The notes under the pieces: model-generated | Database searches by the model: none | What the model saw: only the letters and a program-made list of their open reading frames with translations | What the model was told of the DNA's origin: nothing | Shown here: piece by piece, positions 17,358 to 26,808 of the stretch | How positions within the stretch are numbered: the stretch's first letter is position 1 | Layout: every line of letters begins with the position of its first letter | DNA from: Acinetobacter baylyi DSM 14961 = CIP 107474 | GTDB taxonomy: Bacteria; Pseudomonadota; Gammaproteobacteria; Pseudomonadales; Moraxellaceae | Reading direction: 5' to 3' | Assembly (NCBI RefSeq): GCF_000368685.1 | Contig: NZ_KB849627.1 | Location: 334,963 to 398,962 of the forward strand | Length of the DNA: 64,000 bases | Program-made: the position numbers and the translations under genes

Positions 17358-19781
17358 TCAAGTACGGGTAAAAAGTTGAGCAATCCAGTCTAACAGTTGC
17401 TGAATAAAATTCAGTACGCCGCCTTGCTGCGCACTTTCTTTCAAGTCCAGATCGACGATTACTGGGTCATGGTCAGATGAGCGATAAGCATCATCTGCAT
17501 AAAATAATGTTTTTTGCTCGTCCGTTTTATATTCTTCATTATAATCAAGTGCGGTAGGCTCATCTGCATTGATATGCCACACAAATGCACGTTTTACAAA
17601 ACGATACAGATTTGAATCTGCAATTGCATGATCAATATTGCCTGCACCACCATAGCCTAACGCATTACTGGAAACACCAAATACGTAGCTATATGCCTGT
17701 TTACCCTGACCGATTTTTTCATCGTTTAATAAAACTTTATAATTGGCTTTTTCAAAAGCTAAAATTGGATCTTCTTTGGCATAACTATTCATATCACCCA
17801 GAAATAGAATATTTGGCTGCTGAACGCGTGTTGGATTTTTTGCTGCCCACTGAATCAATTGTTCAACTGCTTTAACCCGTGTTGGGTTCCAGCATCCTTG
17901 GCCATCCAACTGATCTGCATCAGTTGAGGCTGTATCCTCAGGACAGCTCCCTTTAGATTTCAAATGGTTTGGAATGACGGTAAAGAACTTACCACCATGA
18001 ATCGGTTGAAATGTCTGTGCCATGGTCACACGATTTTTTTGACTCTGATCATCAAAAACAACCGCCGCATTAACGGGTTTGACACGTTTGGCGTTATATA
18101 ATATTCCAACAGCGATGACATCTGAACCCAGTCGATTCATATTAGGTGGAGTAATATATTTCCAGTCTGGGCCAAGAGATTTGGTCAGATAAGCAATTGC
18201 ACTTTTTTCATCATAACCATTGTTTGCTATTTCCATTAATCCGTATACATCAGCATTAATTGCTTTTAATGCAGTGACAATTTTCTGATGTTGACGACTA
18301 AATTCTGTTGCTGTTGTTGCACCACGATCCGTTGGAAAACCCTTTTCTGCTCCATTGTCATAATTGAGTACATTAAATGCCGCAACACGAATATTCTGGC
18401 CATTTTTTGCTGCTATAGTTTGACGAGGGTTTGTATCTTCAACAATTTGAATATTATGTTGGTTTGGAATGGGCTGAATGCGCCAACTGTTAAATCGGTA
18501 TTCCAGAATCCCTTCTACATTTTTCAGTTGATAACCCGATCTAAGTGTATGTGCAGCACTAAAATTTTGAGGCAACCAAGGCGTTCTATTTTGATTATTA
18601 TAGCCATCGTCCAGAATAATCCTGGAGAGCAGGTTTTTCTGTGCTAATGCTTTTGCATCACTTGAGTTTGCAGGGTATAAATTGGTTGGAATATATAAGC
18701 GGCCCAAGCTTAGAGATAATTCTCCAAATCGACCATAATTATAATTTTCACTCACTGTCAAATTCTGTGCAAACTTGACGAGCATCCCCTGATAACGCTG
18801 AGGAACATGACCTTCGTTTCCTGTTAAAGCTGTAAAAGGCAACTGAATGATCTGTGGCTGGATTTGGTTTTGGGCAGCAGTATTACAGGTCTTGATATCT
18901 TGCGAGAGCTGATCAATCTGTTTTTGATTTTGATACGTCGTTAAACGTCCTCGAAGAATCACCTCCTGACCAACCTCACCACCTTTGATCTGACTACTTG
19001 CAGGAATATAGACAAAGATCGCATTACTTAAACCAGCTTTGGCTTGACTATCTGGTGTTTGAATATAAAAGCCAGAAAAACCGTTACTGTAACGATAATC
19101 GGCTGTGATAATACCTCGAACAGTGTAATACTGATTTTGTGCCGCGCTTTGAAGATCTGCAATAGGAGTGTCTTGGCTAGAACAACTCACAGCTTCAGTG
19201 GCAGGTGGCGTTGCGGTGGTTTGAATATTAGAAAAATCATTACGATTTGACCAAGCTGCCCATGACTGGTCTAGATCAAAAGCGGCGGTAGCATCAATAC
19301 TTAACGCAGAATTTTCAGTCTGAATTCGTTTAAAACTATTACCGATACTTGAAACTGCATTACCCCACCCTTTTTCAGGACGTTCTCCAATCCGACCAAA
19401 ACGGTCGACCGCAACACCTCGATACAACAGTACAATCGCATCATCACCATTAAAAGATAATCCTGCAACCTGATTTACCTTTGCCCCAAGCTCTGCCTGT
19501 AATTCTGAACGGCCAATCACAAATTTTTGTTTACTTGCCAGATTTCCCTGCAAACTCACAGTTAAAGATTTGGCTGTACCTCCATTATTAAATTGCTGTA
19601 CTTCATAATCTGACAAATTAACAGAACTATTGTCAGGATTATAAATCTCAAGACCTTTTCGATTACTGCTGCCATCAATATATTGGCTAAACATCAACTG
19701 CGCATAAATAGAAGATGACGTAGACAATGCCCCAACACATAACAGGGATAGACTTAATAAATTCAGTTTAGAAACCTTCAT
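17358..19781 (-). CDS. ExeM/NucH-family extracellular endonuclease
   Basis: 807 residues. A Sec signal peptide ends at about residue 27 (SSSIYAQ). A lamin-tail-like domain follows (QYIDGSSNRKGLEIYN, about 30-165), then an OB-like region (YTVRGIITADYR, about 205-310), then an endonuclease/exonuclease/phosphatase domain (about 460-785). Its catalytic residues are visible: AAFNVLNYD, LMEIANNG, VIPNHLKSK, FLGDMNSY and SSDHDPVIVD. Homologues degrade extracellular DNA in biofilms. After the nuclease domain comes a 20-residue amphipathic tail (FIQQLLDWIAQLF) that may hold the protein at the outer membrane. It is transcribed alone and may be a T2SS client. Confidence 0.92.
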   Translation of the reverse strand: MKVSKLNLLSLSLLCVGALSTSSSIYAQLMFSQYIDGSSNRKGLEIYNPDNSSVNLSDYEVQQFNNGGTAKSLTVSLQGNLASKQKFVIGRSELQAELGAKVNQVAGLSFNGDDAIVLLYRGVAVDRFGRIGERPEKGWGNAVSSIGNSFKRIQTENSALSIDATAAFDLDQSWAAWSNRNDFSNIQTTATPPATEAVSCSSQDTPIADLQSAAQNQYYTVRGIITADYRYSNGFSGFYIQTPDSQAKAGLSNAIFVYIPASSQIKGGEVGQEVILRGRLTTYQNQKQIDQLSQDIKTCNTAAQNQIQPQIIQLPFTALTGNEGHVPQRYQGMLVKFAQNLTVSENYNYGRFGELSLSLGRLYIPTNLYPANSSDAKALAQKNLLSRIILDDGYNNQNRTPWLPQNFSAAHTLRSGYQLKNVEGILEYRFNSWRIQPIPNQHNIQIVEDTNPRQTIAAKNGQNIRVAAFNVLNYDNGAEKGFPTDRGATTATEFSRQHQKIVTALKAINADVYGLMEIANNGYDEKSAIAYLTKSLGPDWKYITPPNMNRLGSDVIAVGILYNAKRVKPVNAAVVFDDQSQKNRVTMAQTFQPIHGGKFFTVIPNHLKSKGSCPEDTASTDADQLDGQGCWNPTRVKAVEQLIQWAAKNPTRVQQPNILFLGDMNSYAKEDPILAFEKANYKVLLNDEKIGQGKQAYSYVFGVSSNALGYGGAGNIDHAIADSNLYRFVKRAFVWHINADEPTALDYNEEYKTDEQKTLFYADDAYRSSDHDPVIVDLDLKESAQQGGVLNFIQQLLDWIAQLFTRT

Positions 19782-19972
19782 AGTTTTTAGCCTTTTATTT
19801 AATTTTTATCTAGAGTAGATAATCAAAATGACAAGCACATGAAGAAAAAATGAAAGTTGATCTATATGACTGCATCAGAAAAGATGGTCTAAATGATTAT
19901 TCAGAATAGGTTTGACATCATTTCTCAAGTATTTACAATACGGCATCTGGATTTTTGAGTCATACCAAAATT

Positions 19973-20692
19973 ATGTCGACTGATCAGTTAGAAACGCAGA
20001 TTACTGAACTGGATAATTTGCCTGAACACCGCGAAATTGTGACATTTATGCGTCGCTCTGCGCCGCTTAATACCTCGCAGCGTTCCGCTTTAGAGCAATA
20101 TCAAGATTTAATTTTGGAATATCCCGTTGGTGATTTACGCCAGCACTTTGAACACCCTGAACACCCATTAACGGTTGAAATCGGTTTTGGTATGGGCCGT
20201 TCTTTAGTTTTGATGGCCAAAGCTCATCCTGAACGTAATTTTGTAGGAATTGAAGTACATGTTCCTGGAATTGCACAATGTGTTTATGAAGCAGGCATGG
20301 CTGGCCTAAAAAATTTACGTGTACTGGATGCCGACGCTATTCAGGTACTTCGTGAAATGCCAGACAACAGCATCAACTGCGTACAACTTTATTTTCCAGA
20401 TCCGTGGCAGAAAAAACGTCATTTTAAACGCCGTTTCGTTATTCATGAACGTATGCAACTGGTCGAGCAAAAATTAGAACTTGGCGGAACTTTTCACGCA
20501 GCGACCGACTGGGAACCTTATGCAGAATGGATGCTTGATGTCCTAGATAATCGCCCTGCTTTAGAAAACCTGGCAGGTAAAGGCAATAGTTACCCTCGCC
20601 CAGAATGGCGTCCACAAACTAAATTCGAACGTCGTGGTATCGAATCTGGTCACAAGATCAATGATTTTATTTTTAAGAAAATTGGATCATAA
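19973..20692 (+). CDS. trmB: tRNA (guanine-N7-)-methyltransferase
   Basis: Methylates G46 of tRNA using SAM. The motifs VEIGFGMGRS (SAM loop), FVGIEVHVPG, and LYFPDPWQKKRHFKRR with PDPW (catalytic and tRNA binding) are intact. From the ATG at 19973 the protein is 239 residues, the E. coli length. An in-frame TTG at 19955 would add six residues; neither start has a clear Shine-Dalgarno, so the start is uncertain. Confidence 0.95.
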   Translation: MSTDQLETQITELDNLPEHREIVTFMRRSAPLNTSQRSALEQYQDLILEYPVGDLRQHFEHPEHPLTVEIGFGMGRSLVLMAKAHPERNFVGIEVHVPGIAQCVYEAGMAGLKNLRVLDADAIQVLREMPDNSINCVQLYFPDPWQKKRHFKRRFVIHERMQLVEQKLELGGTFHAATDWEPYAEWMLDVLDNRPALENLAGKGNSYPRPEWRPQTKFERRGIESGHKINDFIFKKIGS

Positions 20693-20722
20693 GCTGATTA
20701 ACACCTAGCTGATACCATATTT

Positions 20723-20767
20723 AATCGCATTAAATATTAACTGTTTAATGCGATTTTTATTTTTTTA
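20723..20767 (+). terminator. Terminator of trmB
   Basis: A 12-bp perfect stem (AATCGCATTAAA / TTTAATGCGATT) is followed by TTTATTTTTTT. Confidence 0.93.
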
Positions 20768-20850
20768 CAGCGTGGTGATTTTCTACGCTTAATCAACTTT
20801 CCTCATCTACATGCAGATTTGCAACTCGCTGATCAAGATGTCCAACACTG

Positions 20851-21819
20851 CTAAACGATTCTATTGTGATCTATTCCATCTAAATTTAAATGAATATTCT
20901 GAACCAGTATCTCAATCATACGCTGTTTCGCCTCTTCGCTTGCCCATGCGATATGCGGTGTAAGCAATATATTGGGTAATCCACTCTTTAAAAGTGGATT
21001 ATCTCTAGGAGGAGGTTCTTGGGTCATGGCATCTGCTCCATAGCCCGCAATGCGGCCTGTACGAAGTGCAATGAGTAAATCGTGCTCATTTACTAACCCA
21101 CCTCGACTGACGTTTATAATAAAACTATTCGGTTTCATTAAATTTAGTGTTTCTTGATTAAGCATATGCCGATTGTCAGCGTTTAGTGAACAATGCAATG
21201 ACAGCACATCTGCAATTTGAAGTGCTGTCTGAAATGGAATATATCCCTCTCTACAGCCTTCTTGATTCGGGCGTTCAGAAAAAAATACCTGCATTCCAAA
21301 CGCTTGTGCTTTTAATGCCAAGGATTGTCCTATTTCACCTCGACCTACAATCACCAATGTTTTGTCTTTAAGATCATAAATTGGAAAGTGATGATCTTGA
21401 TAGCAAAAACAATTGCTGTCACTCCATAATCCTGAAACAACTGAATTCTGATAAAACTGCAAATTTTTAACCAAATTCAGCATGAGTAAAAAAGCATGTT
21501 CGGCGACGGTATCGCCTGCATATCCCTTAATATTACACACTTTTATATTTCTCTGTTTTGCTAACCCAATATCGACATGATCAAAACCAGTCGAACAGAG
21601 TGCAATCAATTGAAGCTCTGGATTGTTATCCATCACTTGCTGATCAACTTTTAAATCATTTACGATTAAAACATGCTGATCCTTCACTTGATCATAAAAT
21701 TGCTGTTGGGTTAACTTTTCAAATTCGGTGTAGTTCACAGGAAAATTAAATCTGAACGTTTGATTCCCCAAATACTGTTTTTCAGTACATGTTATTCTGA
21801 CGTGCTGCATATCACTCAT
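20851..21819 (-). CDS. D-2-hydroxyacid dehydrogenase (glycerate dehydrogenase-like)
   Basis: 322 residues, a complete NAD-dependent D-isomer hydroxyacid dehydrogenase. The nucleotide motif is VGRGEIGQS. The catalytic triad is visible as Arg in NVSRGGLV, Glu in AMTQEPPP and His in LTPHIAWAS. The run EPPPRDNPLL is typical of HprA-type glycerate dehydrogenases. It is the last gene before the guanidino/oxygenase region and is preceded by a LysR gene on the same strand (64 bases). Its substrate is unknown; it could reduce a 2-keto acid arising from amino-acid oxidation, but that is a guess. Confidence 0.88.
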   Translation of the reverse strand: MSDMQHVRITCTEKQYLGNQTFRFNFPVNYTEFEKLTQQQFYDQVKDQHVLIVNDLKVDQQVMDNNPELQLIALCSTGFDHVDIGLAKQRNIKVCNIKGYAGDTVAEHAFLLMLNLVKNLQFYQNSVVSGLWSDSNCFCYQDHHFPIYDLKDKTLVIVGRGEIGQSLALKAQAFGMQVFFSERPNQEGCREGYIPFQTALQIADVLSLHCSLNADNRHMLNQETLNLMKPNSFIINVSRGGLVNEHDLLIALRTGRIAGYGADAMTQEPPPRDNPLLKSGLPNILLTPHIAWASEEAKQRMIEILVQNIHLNLDGIDHNRIV

Positions 21820-21883
21820 CTCAATTTTAATAATTTAAAACATCAGTTAAATGATCAATACTGATCGCTAACGGATGATTTTT

Positions 21884-22882
21884 TTAAGCCACGCTTGGTA
21901 TAGATCGCGTTTTTTTAATTGAAGAAGTTAAAGTGAAACTGCATGAAGCATGATCATGATAATACTCACAAATAAAATCTTTACAGTAGCTCATAAATTT
22001 TTCTGTAACTTCATTCGAATTGACACTGGAGATTGTGGCAATTCCTATACTTACTGGTGCATGATCTCCTTCTAACATTATGCGAATGAGTTTTTTACCA
22101 TTTAATGTATGCTCAAGCTTATGTCGTAAATTGGTCATGCTGTAACCCCATCCATCAGCCACCATGGTTCGTACTAGATCATAGTTTTTGTAGGTATCTT
22201 TGATATGTGGCACCAAGTTATGCTGTGTAAATAAATCAGTGCAATAATCTTTATAATAGGGAGAGTCGTGCAAAATCATCGGAAACTGAGTTAAATCTTC
22301 TAAGCGAACACTTTTCATTTTTGCCAATGGATGATGTTCACTCACCAACACATGAGGAGGCAAACTCACTATCGGCTCAAAACAAATAAGGTTATGATCA
22401 ATCTGTAAATTTGTGGTGATTGCCATGTCTACTTTATTTGAGAGTAAAGCATTCATGAGTTCGTCATGGCTACCATCCACTAAGCGAATATCATCTTGTT
22501 GATGTAAAAGATTAAAATCATGCACAATATCTGAATAAATCAACGGCGTTAAAACATGATGACAACCCACTTGTAAGGCTCGTTGTGTCAAACCGCGATA
22601 TTCAGAAGCAAGTGCATAAAGTGCATAGGTTTGCCCCAAAATAAACAAACATTCTTTAAGAATTTTTTCACCGATATTGGTCAAGGATAAGCCACGCGCG
22701 TGTTGACGAATAAATAATTTCACTTTTAATTCTGATTCAATATGGGAAATTGCAGCAGAAATTGAAGGTGGAGAAACATGTATTTTCTCCGATGCCACAA
22801 TAATACTGCCATGCTGTGCAGTTGAAACAAAATATTCCATTTGTCTGAAAGATATGCGATTCAACACTGTTGTTTTCTCCAT
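21884..22882 (-). CDS. LysR-family transcriptional regulator
   Basis: Winged-helix N-domain (ISFRQMEYFVSTAQHGSII, HVSPPSISAAISHIESEL) and a LysR substrate-binding domain. The ATG at 22882 gives MEKTTVLNR (332 residues). ATG at 22900 or TTG at 22915 would lengthen it; none has a good ribosome site. The C-terminus has an extra Ser/Thr- and Lys-rich tail (FTLTSSIKKTRS). It lies between the hydroxyacid dehydrogenase and the ureohydrolase, all on one strand; the 193-bp gap to gbuA suggests its own promoter. It is one of two LysR genes that could act on the shared palindromes described here. Confidence 0.9.
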   Translation of the reverse strand: MEKTTVLNRISFRQMEYFVSTAQHGSIIVASEKIHVSPPSISAAISHIESELKVKLFIRQHARGLSLTNIGEKILKECLFILGQTYALYALASEYRGLTQRALQVGCHHVLTPLIYSDIVHDFNLLHQQDDIRLVDGSHDELMNALLSNKVDMAITTNLQIDHNLICFEPIVSLPPHVLVSEHHPLAKMKSVRLEDLTQFPMILHDSPYYKDYCTDLFTQHNLVPHIKDTYKNYDLVRTMVADGWGYSMTNLRHKLEHTLNGKKLIRIMLEGDHAPVSIGIATISSVNSNEVTEKFMSYCKDFICEYYHDHASCSFTLTSSIKKTRSIPSVA

Positions 22883-23075
22883 ATTTTTAAGAGCAAACAT
22901 AAATAGAAAATTCAACTCATAAGAAAATAAAGTAATCTACTATTTATGCTTCATTTAAAACGCCAAGATGATTGACCTTAACTACAATCAATTTTCATCA
23001 TAGAAAATATGTCTTCCTCTACCATGCTTTTAAAGTAAGGTCATTGATATTTACCTATGTAACTCGCTAAAAACT

Positions 23076-24035
23076 TTATTTCTTCATGACATTTGGCAAA
23101 ATACATAACATTTCAAACAAGAGATTGGCACCGAGCAAGGAGGTATTTCCTGTAGTGTCATAAGGTGGAGAAATCTCGACCAAATCGCCACCTATAATAT
23201 CCAGCCCCTCACATCCACGAATAATTTCCAGCGCTTGAATAGTAGTCAGCCCACCAATCTCTGGCGTTCCTGTGCCTGGTGCCCAAGCAGGATCGATCCC
23301 ATCGATATCGAAAGATAAATAAACAGGCCCGCCACCTACTTTTTCTCTGACTTCAGCCATGAGTGGCGCTAAAGATTGATGCCAGCATTCTTCCGCCTGT
23401 ACCACCCTAAATCCCTGACGACGACTCCAGTTAAAGTCATCGGCACTATAACCCTGTGCTCTTAGGCCAATCTGTACGACACGATCACAATCCAGAAGAT
23501 CTTCTTCTACTGCGCGGCGAAAGGTGGTTCCATGCGCAATTTTTTCACCAAACATGTGGTCATTGACGTCTGCATGGGCATCGATATGTACCAAACCGAC
23601 TTTGCCATGTTTTTTCTTAAGTGCCCGTAGAATCGGTAATGTTAAAGTATGGTCGCCACCCAGTGTTAAGGGAATAATTCCATATGACAAAATGCGGTCA
23701 TATTCTTGTTCAATAATTTCAACAGCATGCAGTAAGTTAAATGTATTGATTGCAATATCACCAATATCCGCCACATTAATACAATCAAACGGTGCCGCGC
23801 CGGTTGCCATGTTATACGGTCTGATCATGACGGATTCTGCGCGAATCTGACGCGGTCCAAAGCGTGTTCCAGATCTAAGGGACGTTCCAATATCCAAAGG
23901 AATACCCACAAATGCAGCATCCAATTTAGCCAACTCCTCAGGCGTTTCAATAACGGGTAAACGCATCATGGATGCGATACCACCAAAACGCGGCATTTCG
24001 TTTCCACCAAGAGGTTGATGTAAATTTTTGGCCAT
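23076..24035 (-). CDS. gbuA: Ureohydrolase, guanidinobutyrase (GbuA)-type
   Basis: 319-residue binuclear-Mn arginase/agmatinase-family enzyme. Metal ligands are visible in GGDH (126-129), DAHAD (152-156) and SFDIDGIDP (D243, D245). As I recall the P. aeruginosa GbuA sequence, this protein matches it closely from the opening (HQPLGGNEMPRFGGI) to the end and has the same length. The expected reaction is 4-guanidinobutanoate plus water to GABA plus urea. Related ureohydrolases use agmatine, proclavaminate or other guanidino acids, so the substrate is inferred. A palindrome at 24110-24137 in its promoter recurs upstream of the oxygenase/ABC operon. No urease or GABA gene is adjacent. Confidence 0.9.
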   Translation of the reverse strand: MAKNLHQPLGGNEMPRFGGIASMMRLPVIETPEELAKLDAAFVGIPLDIGTSLRSGTRFGPRQIRAESVMIRPYNMATGAAPFDCINVADIGDIAINTFNLLHAVEIIEQEYDRILSYGIIPLTLGGDHTLTLPILRALKKKHGKVGLVHIDAHADVNDHMFGEKIAHGTTFRRAVEEDLLDCDRVVQIGLRAQGYSADDFNWSRRQGFRVVQAEECWHQSLAPLMAEVREKVGGGPVYLSFDIDGIDPAWAPGTGTPEIGGLTTIQALEIIRGCEGLDIIGGDLVEISPPYDTTGNTSLLGANLLFEMLCILPNVMKK

Positions 24036-24109
24036 TTGTATACCTATATCTGTTTGTTTTCATTATTTATCTAATAAAAACACCTTAGCTTAAATAGTAT
24101 TTATTAAAT

Positions 24110-24137
24110 AATTAGTTTTGATATTTATAAACTAATT
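24110..24137 (-). promoter_or_regulatory. Shared operator, copy A (gbuA promoter)
   Basis: Perfect inverted repeat AATTAGTTT-N10-AAACTAATT, centred about 89 bp upstream of the gbuA start. It lies inside a 51-bp block (24090-24140) that matches the promoter block of the TIM-barrel/oxygenase/ABC operon (28880-28930) at 43 positions and sits at the same distance from the start codon. Size and symmetry suit a LysR-type activator site over a weak -35 region. The binding protein is not proven. Confidence 0.75.
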
Positions 24138-24262
24138 AAAAGCAGGATATGACCTAACGCTACATTTGAAGATCTCACTCTAGAATGTGATCTATGAATA
24201 CGTTCTTTTAAATGACCATAGGATTAGGGAGGTTTGAAATTTAGCTGAGATTAAAAGTCAAA

Positions 24263-24297
24263 CTGCTTCAGATCAGGATAATGTAGATCTGAAGTAG
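24263..24297. other. Hairpin between gbuA and the ABC operon
   Basis: Inverted repeat CTGCTTCAGATC / GATCTGAAGTAG (12 pairs, one G-U) with an 11-base loop. No U run follows on either strand, so it is a poor intrinsic terminator. It may protect the 3' end of the operon mRNA. Confidence 0.5.
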
Positions 24298-24442
24298 TCT
24301 GGTTTGATAAGAAGAGCGTGACTTAATTTGATAGGTTTGAATAACTAAATCCTAATATAGTCATATATTTGTTTAGGGATTTATTCTTGTTTTACCCCCA
24401 CATAGAGTGAAATGATATCTTCAATCTTTAGATATGTAAGGC

Positions 24443-25972
24443 TCAGCCCTCTGATTTGACTTGCATAAACTCATGTACCCGACTGAACGAAGCAGATGAA
24501 GAACAACGAATATCATCAGGTGATGCATCACACTGCACCACACCATGTTCCATCATAATCACCCGATCTGAAATAGATAATGCGAAATCCATCTCATGTG
24601 TCACAATCAGCATGGTCATGCCTTCACTGGCAAGAGATTGAATCACCTTGAGAACTTCGCCAACCAGTTCTGGATCAAGTGCAGAGGTCGGTTCATCAAA
24701 CAGCATGATATCGGGCTTGAGCGCCAATGCTCTTGCAATTGCAACACGTTGCTGCTGCCCACCAGAAAGCTGATGTGGATATTTATCAATATGTGCAAGT
24801 AAGCCAACCCGATCGAGTAAATACAGTGCCTGTTCTTTAACCACAGTATGATCAAATAGCTTGTGATACATCGGGGCAAGCATCACATTATCTAAAACAG
24901 TGCGGTGTGGAAATAAATTGAACCCTTGAAATACCATGCCGATACGACGAACTCCAGCACGCATCTTCTGTTTATCGATTACTGCACCGCCTTTGATATA
25001 ACTCTCACCATACAATACAATTTCGCCATCATCGACACTTTCAAGTGCATTGATGGTTCGAATAAGTGTGGTTTTACCAGAACCTGATGGCCCAATAATA
25101 CTTAACACTTCACCATTTTTTACCTTTAGATTAATTCCCTTTAAAACCTGATGCTGCCCCCATGATTTATAAATATCTCGCAAATCTAATGCAACAGGGC
25201 TTCCAGCAATTAATTCTTTGGTATTCAGGTTAGATGCAGGAGCATTCAAACTTTGTCTTAATGCCATGCATTCACTCTCTTTAAGTGTTTGCGGTGATCT
25301 ACGTTGTAGATTAAGGAAATTCTCAAGCCATTTAAATAACCAGGTAAATAATGTCACAATCGTCACATAATAAACCGCTACAGCAAGCAGCGTTTCCATG
25401 ACAAGAAAATTATCTGCATATAAACGCTGACCTGTCAGTAATAATTCAGGTAGTGAAATAACCGATAAGATCGAACTCAATTTAATGACAGTAATAAATT
25501 CATTAATTAATGTAGGTAATGCAATTCGAAATGCCTGCGGAATCACAATCAAACGCTGAATGCCAAAAAAACCAAAGCTTAACGCATGTCCAGCTTCATT
25601 TTGTCCTTTGGTCACAGACAATAAACCACCCCGATGAATCTCTGCCATATATGCTGCTTCAGTAACTGTCATTGAGATCAGACCTGCAATAAATGGCACA
25701 CCCAATAAAGGCTGAGTGATTGGAAACATCTGTGGCAAATTATATACAAAAACCAGCAGTACCATTAAAGGGATACTACGGAAAAACCAGATATAGAGTT
25801 CGACGGGAATTTTAATCCAGCGTGGGGCGGATACCTTTGCACACGCCAAAACAAATCCCAATACCATCCCAATAAACCAAGATAACGAACTGATTACAAT
25901 GACAGTTACGCAGGCCTTCCAAAACTCTGCAAAGCCAAATAAAGAGAAGAAATATTCCCAATCGAATTCCAT
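24443..25972 (-). CDS. Polar amino-acid-type ABC transporter, permease fused to ATPase
   Basis: 509 residues combining two subunits normally encoded separately. The N-terminal part (1-230) is a HisM/GlnP-type permease with about five membrane helices and the EAA-like loop [24 protein letters not shown]. The C-terminal part (about 258-500) is the ATPase: Walker [11 protein letters not shown]-loop FQGFNLF, signature LSGGQQQR, Walker B IMLFDEP, and H-loop THEMDFA. The ATG at 25972 has GGGAG five bases upstream; an in-frame TTG at 25990 is less likely. Only one permease type is present, so it should act as a homodimer. It follows its binding protein by 22 bases and would import the operon's substrate. 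Confidence 0.92.
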   Translation of the reverse strand: MEFDWEYFFSLFGFAEFWKACVTVIVISSLSWFIGMVLGFVLACAKVSAPRWIKIPVELYIWFFRSIPLMVLLVFVYNLPQMFPITQPLLGVPFIAGLISMTVTEAAYMAEIHRGGLLSVTKGQNEAGHALSFGFFGIQRLIVIPQAFRIALPTLINEFITVIKLSSILSVISLPELLLTGQRLYADNFLVMETLLAVAVYYVTIVTLFTWLFKWLENFLNLQRRSPQTLKESECMALRQSLNAPASNLNTKELIAGSPVALDLRDIYKSWGQHQVLKGINLKVKNGEVLSIIGPSGSGKTTLIRTINALESVDDGEIVLYGESYIKGGAVIDKQKMRAGVRRIGMVFQGFNLFPHRTVLDNVMLAPMYHKLFDHTVVKEQALYLLDRVGLLAHIDKYPHQLSGGQQQRVAIARALALKPDIMLFDEPTSALDPELVGEVLKVIQSLASEGMTMLIVTHEMDFALSISDRVIMMEHGVVQCDASPDDIRCSSSASFSRVHEFMQVKSEG

Positions 25973-25994
25973 ACTGACTCCCAATCTCAAACAA

Positions 25995-26798
25995 TTAATG
26001 AACAGGCTCTAAATTATATTTTTTGATCAGCGCGCTATATTGACCATTGGCCTTGGCTTTCGCGAGCGATGATTTAATGGCTGAGACAAGTGCGGTATTT
26101 CCTTTGGTGACATAGATCCCGAGTGGCAATGGATAGACCAGACGTGAAGAACTCACTACAAGACGACCACGACTTTTCTCAACGAGAATTTTTGCCGCTG
26201 GCGCAATTTCCAGTTGTGCACTTACGTTTCTTGACATCAATGCCTGAGAGACTTCAGGAGCTGTTGGAAACTCCATCACCTGAATGGCGGGTTTTCCATT
26301 TTTAATACAATAAGCCTCTGAATGTTTCTTAAGACTGGCCACCCATGCAGTTCCTTGCTGCAAACCTACTTTTACACCGCACAAATCATTTTCAGTCTTT
26401 GGTAAAATGTTGCTATTTTTAAGCGCAATAATTGAAGCACCCGTCATGGCATAAGGAATGGCATCTGCTTGTTTTAGACGCTCTGGAGTGACATATAACC
26501 CTGAAATAACCGCATCATACTTTTTACCCAGACCCAAAATCAGGCTGGTAAACTTGGTATCAATCAGTTGAGGTTTAGCATTTAAATCTTTGGCAATCAA
26601 CGCAGCAAAATCTGGATCAAGACCAACGATATTTTTATTGCTGTCATAAGATTCAAACGGTGGATAAGTTGCCTCTAAACCGACTTTAAACACGCCATTG
26701 GTGAGTAATGGTGCAGCATGGCTCATTGATGAAAAGCATGTGACTGCGGCGACAGATAAAGCCATCCGACATGAAAAATTTTTAAAGGTCTGTTTCAT
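25995..26798 (-). CDS. ABC transporter substrate-binding protein, family 3
   Basis: 267 residues. The signal peptide ends at about residue 28 (SSMSHA/AP). The mature protein opens with the family-3 pattern [18 protein letters not shown] and contains [14 protein letters not shown] and [19 protein letters not shown], as in amino-acid and opine receptors. The ribosome site GAGGA is seven bases from ATG. It lies 10 bases after the oxygenase gene and directly before the fused permease-ATPase, so it is the periplasmic receptor of this importer. The ligand is unknown. Confidence 0.92.
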   Translation of the reverse strand: MKQTFKNFSCRMALSVAAVTCFSSMSHAAPLLTNGVFKVGLEATYPPFESYDSNKNIVGLDPDFAALIAKDLNAKPQLIDTKFTSLILGLGKKYDAVISGLYVTPERLKQADAIPYAMTGASIIALKNSNILPKTENDLCGVKVGLQQGTAWVASLKKHSEAYCIKNGKPAIQVMEFPTAPEVSQALMSRNVSAQLEIAPAAKILVEKSRGRLVVSSSRLVYPLPLGIYVTKGNTALVSAIKSSLAKAKANGQYSALIKKYNLEPVH

Positions 26799-26808
26799 AA
26801 ATCAATCC

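Larger units (their letters stand above)
24036..24442. other. 407-bp intergenic region upstream of gbuA
   Basis: Contains the gbuA promoter with the shared 28-bp palindrome (24110-24137) and a probable minus-strand -10 (TACTAT, complement of 24094-24099). Further on is a strong 12-bp hairpin (24263-24297) between gbuA and the end of the ABC operon. No ORF was recognised. Confidence 0.7.

Noticed and set aside
20764..20853. Short + strand reading frame after the trmB terminator (LQRGDFLRLINFPHLHADLQLADQD...)
   Set aside because: Reads like a protein fragment but has no start, stop context or known match I can name; may be a remnant or chance. Too short to support as a pseudogene.
24263..24297. 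Strong hairpin as intrinsic terminator of the ABC operon
   Set aside because: No U run on either strand, so kept as a structure only.
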